NCBI RefSeq assembly: GCF_013267195.1
Contig: NZ_CP053941.1
Coordinates: forward strand, 2,728,001 to 2,792,000
From: Halorubrum salinarum
GTDB taxonomy: Archaea > Halobacteriota > Halobacteria > Halobacteriales > Haloferacaceae
DNA: 64,000 bases
Direction: 5' to 3'
Positions 18,006-27,969 of the stretch are shown one piece after another (the stretch's first letter is position 1; every line of letters begins with the position of its first letter). Position numbers and translations under genes: made by a program. The notes beneath the pieces are model-generated. The model was given only the letters and a program-made list of their open reading frames with translations, did no database searches and was not told the origin of the DNA.

Positions 18006-19361
18006 TCACTCGGTCGACAGGCGACCGGGGGTCCACTCGGCGCCGTCGAGTTCGCGGTGCGTGAACGGGACCGCGTCCTCGCCGCTATAGCTCGCGACGA
18101 GGTGTCCGTCGCCTTCGAGGTAGTACTTGTACGTCGTGAGCCCCTCGAGGCCGACCGGGCCGCGGGCGTGGATCTTCCCCGTGGAGATCCCGACCTCGGC
18201 GCCGAGGCCGTAGCGGTAGCCGTCCGCGAACCGGGTCGAGGCGTTGTGGAAGACGCTCGCGGCGTCGACGCCGGTCATGAACGTCTCGGCCGTCTCGGCG
18301 TCCTCGGTCAGGATCGACTCGGTGTGTTTCGAGCCGTGGTCGTTGACGTGGTCGATCGCGTCGTAGGCGTCGTCGACGACCTTGATCGACAGTTCGAGGT
18401 CGCCGTACTCCGTGTCCCAGTCGTCGGCGGTCACGGGGTCGACGTCGACGACCTCGCGGGTCCGCTCGTCGCCGCGCAGTTCCACGCCGGCGTCCTCGTA
18501 GCGCGCGACGAGGTCGGGCAGGAACGCGTCGGCGACGGACTCGTGTACGAGCAGCGTCTCGACGGCGTTACACACGGCGGGGTACTGGACCTTCGCGTCG
18601 AAGGCAACGTCCTCCGCCATCTCCAGGTCAGCGTCGGCGTCGACGTAGACGTGACAGACCCCCTCGGTGTGACCGAGCACGGGGATCTGCGTGTTCTCCT
18701 GGATGTACGAGACGAACTCCGAGGAGCCGCGCGGCATCACGAGGTCGACGCGGTCGTCGAGTTCGAGGAGGCGGTCGACCTCCTCGTGGGCCTCGACGTG
18801 GGCCGCCCACCCGTCGGGGAGGTCAGGGGTGGCCTCGACGATCGTCTCGTGGAGGATTCGGTTCGACTCGCTGGCCTCGCTGCCGCCCTTGAGGACGACC
18901 GCGTTCCCGGACTTCAACGCGAGCGCGGCGATCTGAACCAGAGCGTCGGGCCGCGACTCGAACACCGTCGCGACGACTCCGATCGGCACCGCGACCCGGT
19001 ACAGTTCGAGGTCCTCGTCGAGCTCGCGCGCCGCGAGCGTCTCGCCGAGCGGGTCGTCCTGTTCGGCGACCGACTCGACCATCGACGCGATCTCCTCGAC
19101 CTTCGTCGCGTCGAGCTTCAGGCGGTCGACCAGCGCCTGCGTGTACTCGCCGTCCGCAAGCATCGCCTCGGCCGCCTCCACGTCGACCGCGTTCGCCTCC
19201 AGTATCTCCGATTCGCGCTCGCGGATCGCGTCGGCTATCGACCGGAGCGCCTCGTCGCGGGTCGCCTCGTCGGCGTTCGCGAGCCGCAGCGCGGCGCGCT
19301 CGGCCCGCCGGGCCAGTTCGTCGGTGTCCGCTTCCACGTCGGTGGTGTGGCTCTCACTCAT
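18006..19361 (-). CDS. proA: Glutamate-5-semialdehyde dehydrogenase
   Basis: The 451-aa enzyme makes glutamate-5-semialdehyde from glutamyl-5-phosphate with NADPH, the second step of proline synthesis. Family features include [36 protein letters not shown] and the catalytic Cys region [17 protein letters not shown]. The ATG at 19361 overlaps the proB end by 8 bp; a GTG nine bases upstream is possible. It is the last gene of proC-proB-proA. Confidence 0.96.
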   Translation of the reverse strand: MSESHTTDVEADTDELARRAERAALRLANADEATRDEALRSIADAIRERESEILEANAVDVEAAEAMLADGEYTQALVDRLKLDATKVEEIASMVESVAEQDDPLGETLAARELDEDLELYRVAVPIGVVATVFESRPDALVQIAALALKSGNAVVLKGGSEASESNRILHETIVEATPDLPDGWAAHVEAHEEVDRLLELDDRVDLVMPRGSSEFVSYIQENTQIPVLGHTEGVCHVYVDADADLEMAEDVAFDAKVQYPAVCNAVETLLVHESVADAFLPDLVARYEDAGVELRGDERTREVVDVDPVTADDWDTEYGDLELSIKVVDDAYDAIDHVNDHGSKHTESILTEDAETAETFMTGVDAASVFHNASTRFADGYRYGLGAEVGISTGKIHARGPVGLEGLTTYKYYLEGDGHLVASYSGEDAVPFTHRELDGAEWTPGRLSTE

Positions 19362-20229
19362 CGTCGTCACCCGTCTCCGGCACGAATAGCGTGCCCGTCG
19401 GCTTACCCGCTGCGATCCGCGCTAACACGTCGCGCTCGGCCGACCCGGCGATGATGGCGGGGATCCCGTGGCGGCTCACGTCGTGGGCGCCCTCCACCTT
19501 CGTGCGGATGCCGCCGAAGTCGGTCTCCGTGCCGTCGCCGACGATCTCCCGCAGCCGCTCGTAGCCGTCGTCGACGGCCTCGATCAGCTCCGCGTCGCCG
19601 TCGCGCTTCGGGTTCCCGGTGTAGACGCCGTCCACGTCGGTGAGCGTCACGAGGAGGTCGGCGTCGAGCCCGATCGCGATCGACGCCGACAGCATGTCGT
19701 TGTCGCCGATCCGGAGCTCGTCGGTCGCGACCGCGTCGTTCTCGTTGACGACGGGGACGACGCCCCACGACAGCAGCGTCTCGACGGTGTTCGTGAAGTT
19801 GTCGAACCGCTCCGGGGCGTCGAGGTCGGTCCCGGTCACGAGGATCTGCGCCACGTCCTGGTCGAAGCGCTCGAAGCTCTGCGTGTAGTGACGCATCAGC
19901 AGGCCCTGGCCCACGGTCGAGAGCGCCTGGCTCTCCGCGATGGACTCGACGCCGTCCCGCGACTCGGGCCCCGTGTCGAGCCGCCCCGTCCCGGCGCCGA
20001 CCGCCCCGGAGGAGACCAGCACGACCTCCGTGCCGCGCTCGCGGAGGTCCATCACGTCCGCGACCAGCTTGTCCAGCTTCACCCGGTCCAGCCGCGAGTC
20101 GTCGTCGGTCAGGGAGTTCGTCCCCGCCTTGACGATCACGCGGTCGGCCGCGGCGGCCTCCCGTCGCGCGGCCGCGACGCGGTCGGCGTCGGTCGCGCCG
20201 ACCCGCTCCACGCTCGCGTCCTCAGCCAT
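19354..20229 (-). CDS. proB: Glutamate 5-kinase
   Basis: The 291-aa enzyme phosphorylates glutamate for proline synthesis. It contains [59 protein letters not shown] and [16 protein letters not shown]. It has only the amino acid kinase domain; the C-terminal PUA domain of the E. coli enzyme is absent. The start at 20229 overlaps proC by 8 bp. Confidence 0.96.
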   Translation of the reverse strand: MAEDASVERVGATDADRVAAARREAAAADRVIVKAGTNSLTDDDSRLDRVKLDKLVADVMDLRERGTEVVLVSSGAVGAGTGRLDTGPESRDGVESIAESQALSTVGQGLLMRHYTQSFERFDQDVAQILVTGTDLDAPERFDNFTNTVETLLSWGVVPVVNENDAVATDELRIGDNDMLSASIAIGLDADLLVTLTDVDGVYTGNPKRDGDAELIEAVDDGYERLREIVGDGTETDFGGIRTKVEGAHDVSRHGIPAIIAGSAERDVLARIAAGKPTGTLFVPETGDDDE

Positions 20230-20998
20230 CGTCGAACGCCTCGGCGAGCTCCCGGGACCGGCGCTCGGCGGCCGCGACCGCATCCTCGACCGCCGCGTCG
20301 GCCTCGCTGTCCCACAGCACATCCATGCCCTCTATCGTCGTGCCGTTCGGCGAGCAGACCGCGTCGATGAGTTCGTCGACGCTGCGGTCGTCGCGCAGCA
20401 CCGTCTCGGCCGCGCCCTTGAATGTCTGAGCGGCCAGCGTCTCCGCCTGTTCGGGGTCGAGCCCGCTGTCGATCCCGCCCTGCTTCATCGCGTCGATCAG
20501 GTAGAACGCAAACGCGGGGCCGCTGCCGTTGACCGCCGTCGAGACGTGCATCAGCGACTCGTCGACCTCGACGAACTCGCCGACCGCGTCGAGCATCGCG
20601 CGGACCTCGTCGGTGAGCCCCTCGTGCGTCGCGGCCGCGGCCATGTTCCCCGTCTCCGCCGCGAGGTTGGGCATGATCCGGACGACGGAGGCGTCGGTGC
20701 GCGCCGCGACGAACTCGCGGGGGAGCCCCGCCGCCAGCGTCACCAGCTGCTGGTCCCCGCGGAGGTCGAGGTCGTCGAGGACCGCGGGCGCCACGTCCGG
20801 CTTCACCGCGAGGACGACGATGTCTGCGTCGCGCGCCGCCGCCACGTCCTCGGTCGTCTCGTCGACGGCGTCCTCGATCGCGGCGAGCGCCTCGGGATCG
20901 AGGTCGATCGCCGTCAGGTGGTACCCATCAACGCGGGCGAGCCCCCTGAGCAGGGCACCCCCCATGTTCCCGCAGCCGATAACGCTCACTCGAGTCAT
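20222..20998 (-). CDS. proC: Pyrroline-5-carboxylate reductase
   Basis: The 258-aa enzyme reduces pyrroline-5-carboxylate to proline, the last step. The N-terminal [15 protein letters not shown] is the NAD(P) motif, [13 protein letters not shown] follows, and the C-terminal [19 protein letters not shown] and [10 protein letters not shown] are typical of the dimer domain. It is the first gene of an overlapping three-gene operon that holds the whole glutamate-to-proline pathway. Confidence 0.96.
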   Translation of the reverse strand: MTRVSVIGCGNMGGALLRGLARVDGYHLTAIDLDPEALAAIEDAVDETTEDVAAARDADIVVLAVKPDVAPAVLDDLDLRGDQQLVTLAAGLPREFVAARTDASVVRIMPNLAAETGNMAAAATHEGLTDEVRAMLDAVGEFVEVDESLMHVSTAVNGSGPAFAFYLIDAMKQGGIDSGLDPEQAETLAAQTFKGAAETVLRDDRSVDELIDAVCSPNGTTIEGMDVLWDSEADAAVEDAVAAAERRSRELAEAFDDG

Positions 20999-21086
20999 TT
21001 GGCCCTACGGAATCGTCGGGCGGACATACCAACTGCGGTTTTCGCAATTTTCCGGGAACGGTCGATTCCATTCCCCTCGCGGCCGC

Positions 21087-22115
21087 TTACACCAGATCCG
21101 CGTACAGCGATCGGTAGCGGTCGGCGATCGCGTCGAGCGAGAAGGCCTCGCTCCGCTCGGCGGCCCGCGCGCCGAGTTCCGCCTGGCGGTCGGCGTCGCG
21201 GAGCGCGTCGATGGCCTCGACGAACCCCTCGACGTTGTCCCCGCGAGCGTCGGCGTCGGCCGCGGCGTGCGCCCCGTCGCCCGCGTCGCCGACCTTCAGG
21301 CACTCCTCGCCGTCGTCCAGCCACGAGAACGTCTCGATGTCGCGCACGACGAGCGGCTTGCCGGCGGCCATCGCCTCCAGCAGCGCGATCCCCTCGTTCT
21401 CCTCGTGGGTCGGGAAACAGAACACGTCGCCCGCGGCGTACGCGCCGCGGATGTCGTCGACGAACCCCGTGAACGTACAGTTCCTGGGCGCCTCGTCGAC
21501 GAGCCGCTTCGTCTGGCGGCCCTTCAGCGACCGGTCGATGGGGCCGAACCAGACGAAGTCGACGTCCGGCATCCGGTGGGCCGTCTCGACGAACGTCTCT
21601 AACCCCTTCCGCTTGATCACGTGGCCGACCATGAACACCGTCGGCGGGTCGAGGTCGTAGCGGTCGCGGTACTCGGCCTCCAGCGACTCGAACCCGTCGA
21701 GCTTCCCGCGGTCGACGCCGTTGGAGACGACGGTCGTCGGCGCGTCGGTGTACTCCTCGATCACCGCTCGGTTGTACTCGGAGGGGCAGATCAGCCGGTC
21801 GGCGAGCCCGTACGCGCGGCGGAGGTACGGCCTGAGCGGCCGCGCGAGCGCGTTCGTGAACCGGAAGCTGTCGCCGAAGTCCTCCGCGGTGACGTGGGTG
21901 TGCGCGACGACGGGGACGCCCGCCTTCCGGGCGCGGCGCGCGTACCAGACCGAGCGCGGGCCCATCAGGTTGAGGTGGAGCACGTCGGCGTCGAGCGTCG
22001 GCTCCGTCGTGTAGTCGATGCCGACCCGGTCGAACATCTTGCGCTGGTGGTCGACCGAGGCCGCCACGCCGCCGGTGACGTGCTCCGCGAACTCGAAGTA
22101 GTGGCTGACCTTCAT
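21087..22115 (-). CDS. Glycosyltransferase family 4
   Basis: The 342-aa GT-B protein probably transfers a sugar from a nucleotide donor. Features are an N-terminal acceptor domain (MKVSHYFEFAEHVTGGVAASVDHQRKM), the hinge VVSNGVD, the donor domain MVGHVIKRKGLETFV, and the EX7E donor motif HEENEGIALLEAMAAGKP. No signal peptide is present. It follows the alkaline-phosphatase-fold gene by about 58 bp on the same strand, suggesting envelope glycan or glycolipid work. Confidence 0.92.
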   Translation of the reverse strand: MKVSHYFEFAEHVTGGVAASVDHQRKMFDRVGIDYTTEPTLDADVLHLNLMGPRSVWYARRARKAGVPVVAHTHVTAEDFGDSFRFTNALARPLRPYLRRAYGLADRLICPSEYNRAVIEEYTDAPTTVVSNGVDRGKLDGFESLEAEYRDRYDLDPPTVFMVGHVIKRKGLETFVETAHRMPDVDFVWFGPIDRSLKGRQTKRLVDEAPRNCTFTGFVDDIRGAYAAGDVFCFPTHEENEGIALLEAMAAGKPLVVRDIETFSWLDDGEECLKVGDAGDGAHAAADADARGDNVEGFVEAIDALRDADRQAELGARAAERSEAFSLDAIADRYRSLYADLV

Positions 22116-22173
22116 CGGCGGATCGGCGGTCGCGGCCGCGCGGCGGTCGCGTCTCGGGCCCCGCCGCGGTCGC

Positions 22174-23040
22174 TCACTCGACTTCCAGCCACGGGACCTC
22201 CATCAGCGCGGGGATGTACGTCTCGATGTGGTGCTCCCAGACGCCCTCCTCGCCGAACGCCTCGCCGTGGTCGGCGGTGACGACCACGTCGCCGTCGAGC
22301 TCGTCGGCGAGCTCCGAGACGCTCTCTAAGGCGATCCGGAGGTTCTCCTCGTACATCGACAGCGCGGTCACCCGCGTGCCGTCCTTGACGAGGTCCTTCG
22401 GGTCGAGTTCGAGCCACAGGCCCGCCTTCTGGGCGAACTCGCTGTCGTCGAGCCGGCTCTCGATCTTCGGCCGGACGGAGTCGCTGAGCGAGGAGAGCAG
22501 CCCGCCGTCGTCGTCGCTCCCGTCGTTTTCCTCCGCTTCCCCCTGCTCTCTGATCCCCTTCTGGATCTGCTTGAGCTTCTGTCCCTTCCCGCGCGAGAGG
22601 TAGGGCGCGTGCGGCTGCATGTAGTGGAGCACGGTGCGGTCGGCGCGCTCGACGGCGTCTTGGTTGCGGTGGAACGCGTCCGCGAGCCCCTCCGGCGGGA
22701 CGGTGCCGAGGTCGTCGTCCCAGTCGGTCTTCCACACGTCGTGGATGTCGCTGATGTGCTCGGAGGCGGTCCACTCGTAGTCGCAGCTGGCGCCCCACTT
22801 CAGCTCGTTCAGCGGGATCCCCAGGTCGTTGATAAAGGGGTTCCCGGAGAAGTACGCGATGTCGTGGTCGTCGGTGAACGTGCGGTAGGCCCACTCGGGC
22901 GTCGACGAGCCGACGCTGCGCCGCTTCTCGAGCGTGCCGTCGAGGTACTCGTCGTACACGTCCGCGAACACGTCGTATCGGCACGCGTCGAGCACCAGAC
23001 AGTAATCCCACTCCGACTCGAGGAACCGCTGATCTTCCAT
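22174..23040 (-). CDS. Alkaline phosphatase-fold (sulfatase-like) protein
   Basis: The 288-aa protein has the alkaline phosphatase superfamily metal motifs DACRYD near the N-terminus and VVVTADHGEAFGEEGVWEHH near the C-terminus, with HYMQPHAPYL in the middle. There is no signal peptide, unlike secreted sulfatases. Similar haloarchaeal proteins sit in sugar-envelope loci and could be phosphoglycerol- or sugar-phosphate-transferring enzymes. An acidic insertion (EEENDGSDDDGG type) splits the fold around residue 165. The reaction is unknown. Confidence 0.85.
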   Translation of the reverse strand: MEDQRFLESEWDYCLVLDACRYDVFADVYDEYLDGTLEKRRSVGSSTPEWAYRTFTDDHDIAYFSGNPFINDLGIPLNELKWGASCDYEWTASEHISDIHDVWKTDWDDDLGTVPPEGLADAFHRNQDAVERADRTVLHYMQPHAPYLSRGKGQKLKQIQKGIREQGEAEENDGSDDDGGLLSSLSDSVRPKIESRLDDSEFAQKAGLWLELDPKDLVKDGTRVTALSMYEENLRIALESVSELADELDGDVVVTADHGEAFGEEGVWEHHIETYIPALMEVPWLEVE

Positions 23041-23187
23041 TAGGTGGGCCGTCGGCCCGCCGGTACGTATGTATTCTCATTCTCGCCCCCGGACCGGCGG
23101 TCCGCGAGTGTGGCCGGGGCTCAGAGACGCCACGCGCCGGCGGGCGCGAAGCAGACGTTTCAAGTTCGCTACCGCCCCACCCAGTCT

Positions 23188-24201
23188 ATGGACGGCCCAC
23201 AACGGCGCGCGCTCATCCTCGGTGCGGGCGGCGCCGTCCTCCTCCTCGCGGTGCTTTTCGTCGTCGTCGGCGTCGACCGCATCGTCGACGCGCTCGCGGC
23301 CGCCGACCCGGGCCTCGTCGCCGTGACGCTCGGCCTCGGCCTCTGCTGGCTCGCGGCGTGGAGCCTCATGCTCCGCGCCGTGCTGGGCGCGCTCGATGTC
23401 GAGATGTCCGTCCGGACCGCGTTCCTCGTGTACAGCGGCGCCGCCTTCGCGAACAACGTCACCCCGTTCGGCCAGGCGGGCGGCGAGCCGGTCGCCGCGG
23501 CGCTCATCTCGAAGGTGGGCGAGGCGCGGTACGAGACGGGGCTCGTCGGTATCGCGAGCGTCGACGTGCTCAACGTCGTCCCCTCCGTCTCGCTCGTGTT
23601 CCTCGGCGTCGGGTCGTACGCGGCCACCACGGCAGTCGGCGACCGCGTCGGCTTCGCCGTCGCGAGCGCGGTCGCGCTGATCGCCGCCATCGTCTCGGCC
23701 ATCGCGTTCGTCTGGCGCTACCGCGTCGCGGTCGTCGACCGCGTCCCGGGCGCCGTCGGCCCGTTCCTCGGACGTTTCGACCGCTTCGACGCCGAGACGA
23801 TCGAGGCCGGCCTCGCCGACCGCCTCGGCAACTTCTTCGCCGACATCGAGCGCGTCGGCACCGACCGGACGCGCCTCCTCGGGATCGTCGCGCTCTCGCT
23901 GACCGGCTGGATCTTCCAGGCGGCCGCGCTCACCGCCGCGTTCGCCGCGGTCGGCCACCCGATTTCGCCGGTCATCCCGGTCTTCGTCGTCCCGCTGTCG
24001 TACGTCGCGGGCGCGACCCCGCTCCCCGGCGGGCTGGGCGGCATCGAGGCCGCGCTCGTCGGCCTGCTCGTCCCGACGACCGGCGTCGCCGCCTCCGCGA
24101 TCACCGCCGCGGTCCTCGTCTTTCGCGGCGCCGTCTACTGGGTGCCGATGGTCATCGGCGGCGCCTCCGCGTCAGCGCTGGGCGTGAAGGCGTTCGAGTA
24201 G
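23188..24201 (+). CDS. UPF0104/lysylphosphatidylglycerol synthase-type membrane protein
   Basis: The 337-aa protein has about eight membrane helices and the family hallmarks AAFANNVTPFGQAGGEP and PLPGGLGGIEAALVGLL. The family includes the flippase part of MprF, without the catalytic soluble domain here. It probably moves or anchors lipids or isoprenoids. The ATG at 23188 is chosen because sequence upstream is not conserved. It is divergent from the alkaline-phosphatase-fold gene and probably belongs to the same envelope group. Confidence 0.88.
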   Translation: MDGPQRRALILGAGGAVLLLAVLFVVVGVDRIVDALAAADPGLVAVTLGLGLCWLAAWSLMLRAVLGALDVEMSVRTAFLVYSGAAFANNVTPFGQAGGEPVAAALISKVGEARYETGLVGIASVDVLNVVPSVSLVFLGVGSYAATTAVGDRVGFAVASAVALIAAIVSAIAFVWRYRVAVVDRVPGAVGPFLGRFDRFDAETIEAGLADRLGNFFADIERVGTDRTRLLGIVALSLTGWIFQAAALTAAFAAVGHPISPVIPVFVVPLSYVAGATPLPGGLGGIEAALVGLLVPTTGVAASAITAAVLVFRGAVYWVPMVIGGASASALGVKAFE

Positions 24202-24385
24202 CGCGCCGCGTCGGGAGCGGTCCGCATTCCGTCGCAACTCCGAGCCGAGCGCGTACGCCGCGCTGCCGAGGGTATCGCGCCGCCGTTCGCTCGCAGAGAC
24301 GTTGCTACGGCCGTACGTAGGGTCGGAGATACGATCCGGCCGATCCCTCAGATACGATTATGTCCTGAAAGCGCGTATAAGGGGC

Positions 24386-25105
24386 ATGAACGGAGGCAAA
24401 GCGACGGAAAACGGGATCGCTCGGCGCACCGTCCTGCGGCGCGGGGCGCTCGTCTCGGCCGCGCTCGGACTCGGCGTCGCGGCGGGCGGCGGCGGGGCGG
24501 CGGCGTCGAAGCGACCAGAGTTGGTCGAAGCGATCGCGGTCGAGAGCGGCCTCTCGCCGCGGGACGCGGCCCGCGGGCTCGACGCGATCACCGGCGCGGT
24601 CACCGCCGCGTTACGGCGGGGAGACAGCGCCCAGGTCGAGGACTTCGGGCGGTTCAGTATCTCGAAGCGTAGCGCTCGGACCGGGCGAAACCCGCGGTCG
24701 GACCGAGGCGGCGACGACTCGCCGGTGACGTTCGACCCGTGTCCGGCGTTCGCGGCCGCGCTCGATCTCAACCCCGGCCGCGGCGACGTGGCGAGCGCCA
24801 AGTGTCGCGACGCCGACGTGTGGATCGACGCCGAGTCCGTCGCGAGCGACACCGGGCGCAGCTCCGACCAGGGGCTCGCGGCGCGCGAGGCGGCGCGGCT
24901 GCTGGACGCGCTCGTCACCGTGACGGCCAACGGCCTTCAGGGCGGGGGAACGGTCGTGGTGAGCGAGGCGTTCGGCTCGTTCGGCATCTCGAAGCGGAGC
25001 GCCAGGACGGGGCGGAACCCGCAGACCGGCAAGCGGACCGAGAGCGCGGCGAAGAACGAGGTCAAGTTCAAGGCCGGCGCCGAGCTCTCCGGGCAGGTGA
25101 ACTGA
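24386..25105 (+). CDS. Twin-arginine-exported protein with two HU/IHF-type domains
   Basis: The 239-aa protein starts with a Tat signal: RRTVLRR at 13-19, a hydrophobic Ala/Gly stretch (20-40) and an AAAS cleavage-like site. Residues 42-127 read as an HU domain (KRPELVEAIAVESGLSPRDA, then EDFGRFSISKRSARTGRNP). Residues about 143-236 repeat it with a weaker N-terminus (AREAARLLDALVTVTANGL, EAFGSFGISKRSARTGRNPQ). Both keep the DNA-intercalating arm motif ARTGRNP. Two Cys (119, 140) could form a disulfide. HU is bacterial-type and rare in archaea; exported tandem HU is very unusual. The function is unknown; extracellular DNA binding is an inference. Confidence 0.85.
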   Translation: MNGGKATENGIARRTVLRRGALVSAALGLGVAAGGGGAAASKRPELVEAIAVESGLSPRDAARGLDAITGAVTAALRRGDSAQVEDFGRFSISKRSARTGRNPRSDRGGDDSPVTFDPCPAFAAALDLNPGRGDVASAKCRDADVWIDAESVASDTGRSSDQGLAAREAARLLDALVTVTANGLQGGGTVVVSEAFGSFGISKRSARTGRNPQTGKRTESAAKNEVKFKAGAELSGQVN

Positions 25106-25167
25106 AGGCGGCGGCGAGCGCTGCGCCGGCGCGGCGAGTCACGCCGACCCCCGAAAAGCCGTGCCGC

Positions 25168-26904
25168 TCAGAAGAACAGCCACAGCACGAGCAGCGCGTA
25201 CAGGATCACCAGCGAGATGAGCGTGAGGCGGATGAGGATGTTGACGCTGAACACGAGCCCGTTGTAGTCGTTCTTCAGGAGCTTCACCGGCTCGGTCCGG
25301 TTGCTCTCGAACCCGACCGTCGCGGGCGCGACGTCGTCGACGGCGCGGTCGACCGCGCCCTCGATGGCGTCAATGTCGGACTCGCGCATGTTCGCCAGCT
25401 CGTGGATCGACGCGTGGGTGTCCGTCGAGAAGGGGATCACCGCGTCGAACTCCGCGCGGTACTCGTCGGCGGTCGCCCGCACGTCCGGGGTGAGCCCGTT
25501 GGTGTCGACGCCGATCCAGAGGACCTCCTGTCCGTCGACGCGCTCGACCATCGCCAGCGCGTCCTGGCCGGTCCGCGTCACGGAGAACCCGGCGGCGTAG
25601 TCCTCGACGAGGTCGGCGTCCGCGAGCCGGTCGCGGAAGTCGTCGAACGCGCGCTTCAGGCGGTCGGCCGTCGCGGAGCCGTACTGGATCTCGACGTCGG
25701 GGCCGTTCTGGATGTCGTGTCGGTGCTGGTCGATCAACAGCACCTCGTCGTGGTCGACGTCGCGCATGAACACGCCCGTGTCGTAGTCGTCGATCCCCTC
25801 GCCGTGGAGGACGACCACCTCCTTGTCCCCGATCCGGCGGCCGTGGAACCGCACGTCCGCGTAGCCCTCGCGCTCCCCGTACGACTCGGTCACGAGCCGC
25901 GAGACGCGCTCGGTCCGGTCCGGGTCCGCGACCGCGTCGAGGATCCGCTCCGCGTCCGCGGGGTTCGAGAGGTCCTCCTTGTGCGTACACGGGACGTGGA
26001 AGAAGAAGCCGGCCGCGTCCTCGGACGCGGCGCCGCCGTCGGTCGCGGCCGGGGCCGCGGCGCGCTCCGTCCCGTCGACCCCGCGGCCCTCGTTCAGCGC
26101 CTCGATCAGGTTTCCGCTCAGCTGGCCGCCGCCGAACCCGCCGAGCGGACCGGGGTGGACCCACGGGGCCGCCACCGTGAGCCGGCTCCCGTTGTCGACG
26201 GCGAACGTCTCGACGGCCGGGCGTGCCTCGACCCCCAGGTCGAGCGACTCGCGGTCGTTCCGGAGGAGGCCGGAGGTGAGCGCGAACGCGGAGACGTCGG
26301 TGTTGCTCTTGATCAGGTAGTCGACGACGACGAGGACCAGCACGAGGAAGCCAGCCGCGATGAGCAGCGAGGCGAACGCGAACACGTGCCGGTACGTCGA
26401 GAAGCCGAGCTCGCTCCCGCCCAGCGCGTAGAATGCGGCGATGAGCGCCGCCGGCTCGGCGAGCGAGACGAGCAGGATCCGGTCGGAGCGGTCGATGCCC
26501 GTCGAGACGACGAGCACCAGGATGTTGATCAGGTACAGCGTGATGAAGCTGAGCCAGATGATGCTCCAGGCGTTCCCGACGTTGTCCGCGCCGGAGAGCA
26601 CCAGGGCGTAGACGAACAGGACGAACTGCGAGGTGAGCGCGAGGAAGTAGCTCCACGACCGCGGGTAGCCGTCGAGCACGCGGGGGAACAGCTCGGCCGC
26701 GACGACGAACGGGATCAGGAAGATGAGGGCGGCGACGGGGACGATCCGAGACGGGTCCGGCGCGAACGGCGTGAAGAGCCAGATGCCGCCGAACGTGCCC
26801 ACCCCGTAGACGGCGCTGAGCGCGACGAGCGCGGCCGCCTGAATCCGGAGGGGCGGCACCGAGAAGACGAACCGCTGGAAGGCGTCGACGTTGTCCGCCC
26901 CCAT
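25168..26904 (-). CDS. DUF2070 family membrane protein
   Basis: The 578-aa protein has seven or so N-terminal membrane helices (to about residue 190), a large soluble domain (about 200-540) and one or two C-terminal helices. The soluble part contains APWVHPGPLGGFGGGQLS, VPCTHKEDLSNP, LHGEGIDDYDTGVF and LLIDQHRH, which are characteristic of DUF2070 in archaea. Histidines and aspartates here could bind metal. The ATG abuts the TAG stop of the upstream glycosyltransferase gene with no spacer, so the two are one operon. Confidence 0.93.
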   Translation of the reverse strand: MGADNVDAFQRFVFSVPPLRIQAAALVALSAVYGVGTFGGIWLFTPFAPDPSRIVPVAALIFLIPFVVAAELFPRVLDGYPRSWSYFLALTSQFVLFVYALVLSGADNVGNAWSIIWLSFITLYLINILVLVVSTGIDRSDRILLVSLAEPAALIAAFYALGGSELGFSTYRHVFAFASLLIAAGFLVLVLVVVDYLIKSNTDVSAFALTSGLLRNDRESLDLGVEARPAVETFAVDNGSRLTVAAPWVHPGPLGGFGGGQLSGNLIEALNEGRGVDGTERAAAPAATDGGAASEDAAGFFFHVPCTHKEDLSNPADAERILDAVADPDRTERVSRLVTESYGEREGYADVRFHGRRIGDKEVVVLHGEGIDDYDTGVFMRDVDHDEVLLIDQHRHDIQNGPDVEIQYGSATADRLKRAFDDFRDRLADADLVEDYAAGFSVTRTGQDALAMVERVDGQEVLWIGVDTNGLTPDVRATADEYRAEFDAVIPFSTDTHASIHELANMRESDIDAIEGAVDRAVDDVAPATVGFESNRTEPVKLLKNDYNGLVFSVNILIRLTLISLVILYALLVLWLFF

Positions 26905-27969
26905 CTACGCCGTCACCCCGTATATCGATTCGAGCTCGTCGACGGTCTGTTCCACGGAGAACCGCTCGACCGCGCCGCGGGTGTCCCGGTCGCCGTCGAG
27001 GCAGTCGCGGACCGCGCGCTCCATCTCGTCGAGGTCGCCGAACGCGAAGCGCGCCCCGTTCTCGGGGCCGATCGTCTCGTCGAACGGCGCCACGTCCGCG
27101 GCGGCGACCGGCGTGCCGCAGGCGTTCGCCTCCAGCGTCGAGAGCCCGAGGGTGTCGCAGGTCGACGCCGTGACGAACACGTCAAGGGCGGCGTAGAAGT
27201 CGGGGAGCTCCTCGCGCGGCAGGAAGTCGTGGAACCGGACGTTCCCCGGCGCGTCGGCCTCCAGATCCCCGCGGACCGGCCCCTCGCCGACGAGTTCGAA
27301 CCGCACCTCGGGCAGCCGGTCCGCGAGCCGGAGGATCTCGTCGACGTTCTTCTTGCGGGTCATCCGGCCGCTGTACCCGACGACCGGCGCGTCGACGGCC
27401 GTCGGCCCGCCGTCGGTCGCCGTCGCGGTCACGCGGGCGTTCTCTTGCGGCCGGAACCGGTCCATCTCGATCCCGACGGGGAGCCGGTACGGCTCCACGT
27501 CCCGCCGGATACGCGAGGTAGAGGCCGTGACGCAGTCGAACGCGTTGAGGAAGCGGTTCTCGTAGGCGACGTACGCCCGCCCGACGACGGAGGCGAGCCG
27601 CTCCGACTTGAGCCCCTGGACGAAGTAGTCCTCGACGGGGGTGTGGTGCGTGTACACGGAGGTCGCGCCGTACCGCTTCGCGTACCGGAGGCCCATCAGC
27701 CCGGTCGACGCCGGGCCGTGGCAGTGGACCACGTCCAGGTCGGGGAGCGTCGACAGGCGGCGGAACGTGGGGAGGCGGTACTGACGGTAGAAGGGGTTCG
27801 GCAGCGAGGGGACCGGAATCTCGTGGTCGTCCGGGTCGTGGCTGCTCTCCGGATACACCACGTAGACGTCGTGCCCCCGGGATTCGAGCCGGTCGCGCCA
27901 CGACTGGATGGTGTAAGTGACGCCGTCGATACCGGGGAAGTAGCTGTCGGTGAAGAAGCCGATGTTCAT
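26905..27969 (-). CDS. Glycosyltransferase family 4
   Basis: The 354-aa GT-B enzyme begins MNIGFFTDSYFPGIDGVTYT, the pattern of diacylglycerol glucosyltransferases and related GT4 enzymes. Other features are VVHCHGPASTGLMGLRYAKR, THHTPVEDYF, GYSGRMTRKKNVDEIL, and the donor motif STCDTLGLSTLEANACGTPV. It may glycosylate a membrane lipid. It precedes the DUF2070 gene directly, so the transferase and that membrane protein may work in one process. Confidence 0.93.
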   Translation of the reverse strand: MNIGFFTDSYFPGIDGVTYTIQSWRDRLESRGHDVYVVYPESSHDPDDHEIPVPSLPNPFYRQYRLPTFRRLSTLPDLDVVHCHGPASTGLMGLRYAKRYGATSVYTHHTPVEDYFVQGLKSERLASVVGRAYVAYENRFLNAFDCVTASTSRIRRDVEPYRLPVGIEMDRFRPQENARVTATATDGGPTAVDAPVVGYSGRMTRKKNVDEILRLADRLPEVRFELVGEGPVRGDLEADAPGNVRFHDFLPREELPDFYAALDVFVTASTCDTLGLSTLEANACGTPVAAADVAPFDETIGPENGARFAFGDLDEMERAVRDCLDGDRDTRGAVERFSVEQTVDELESIYGVTA

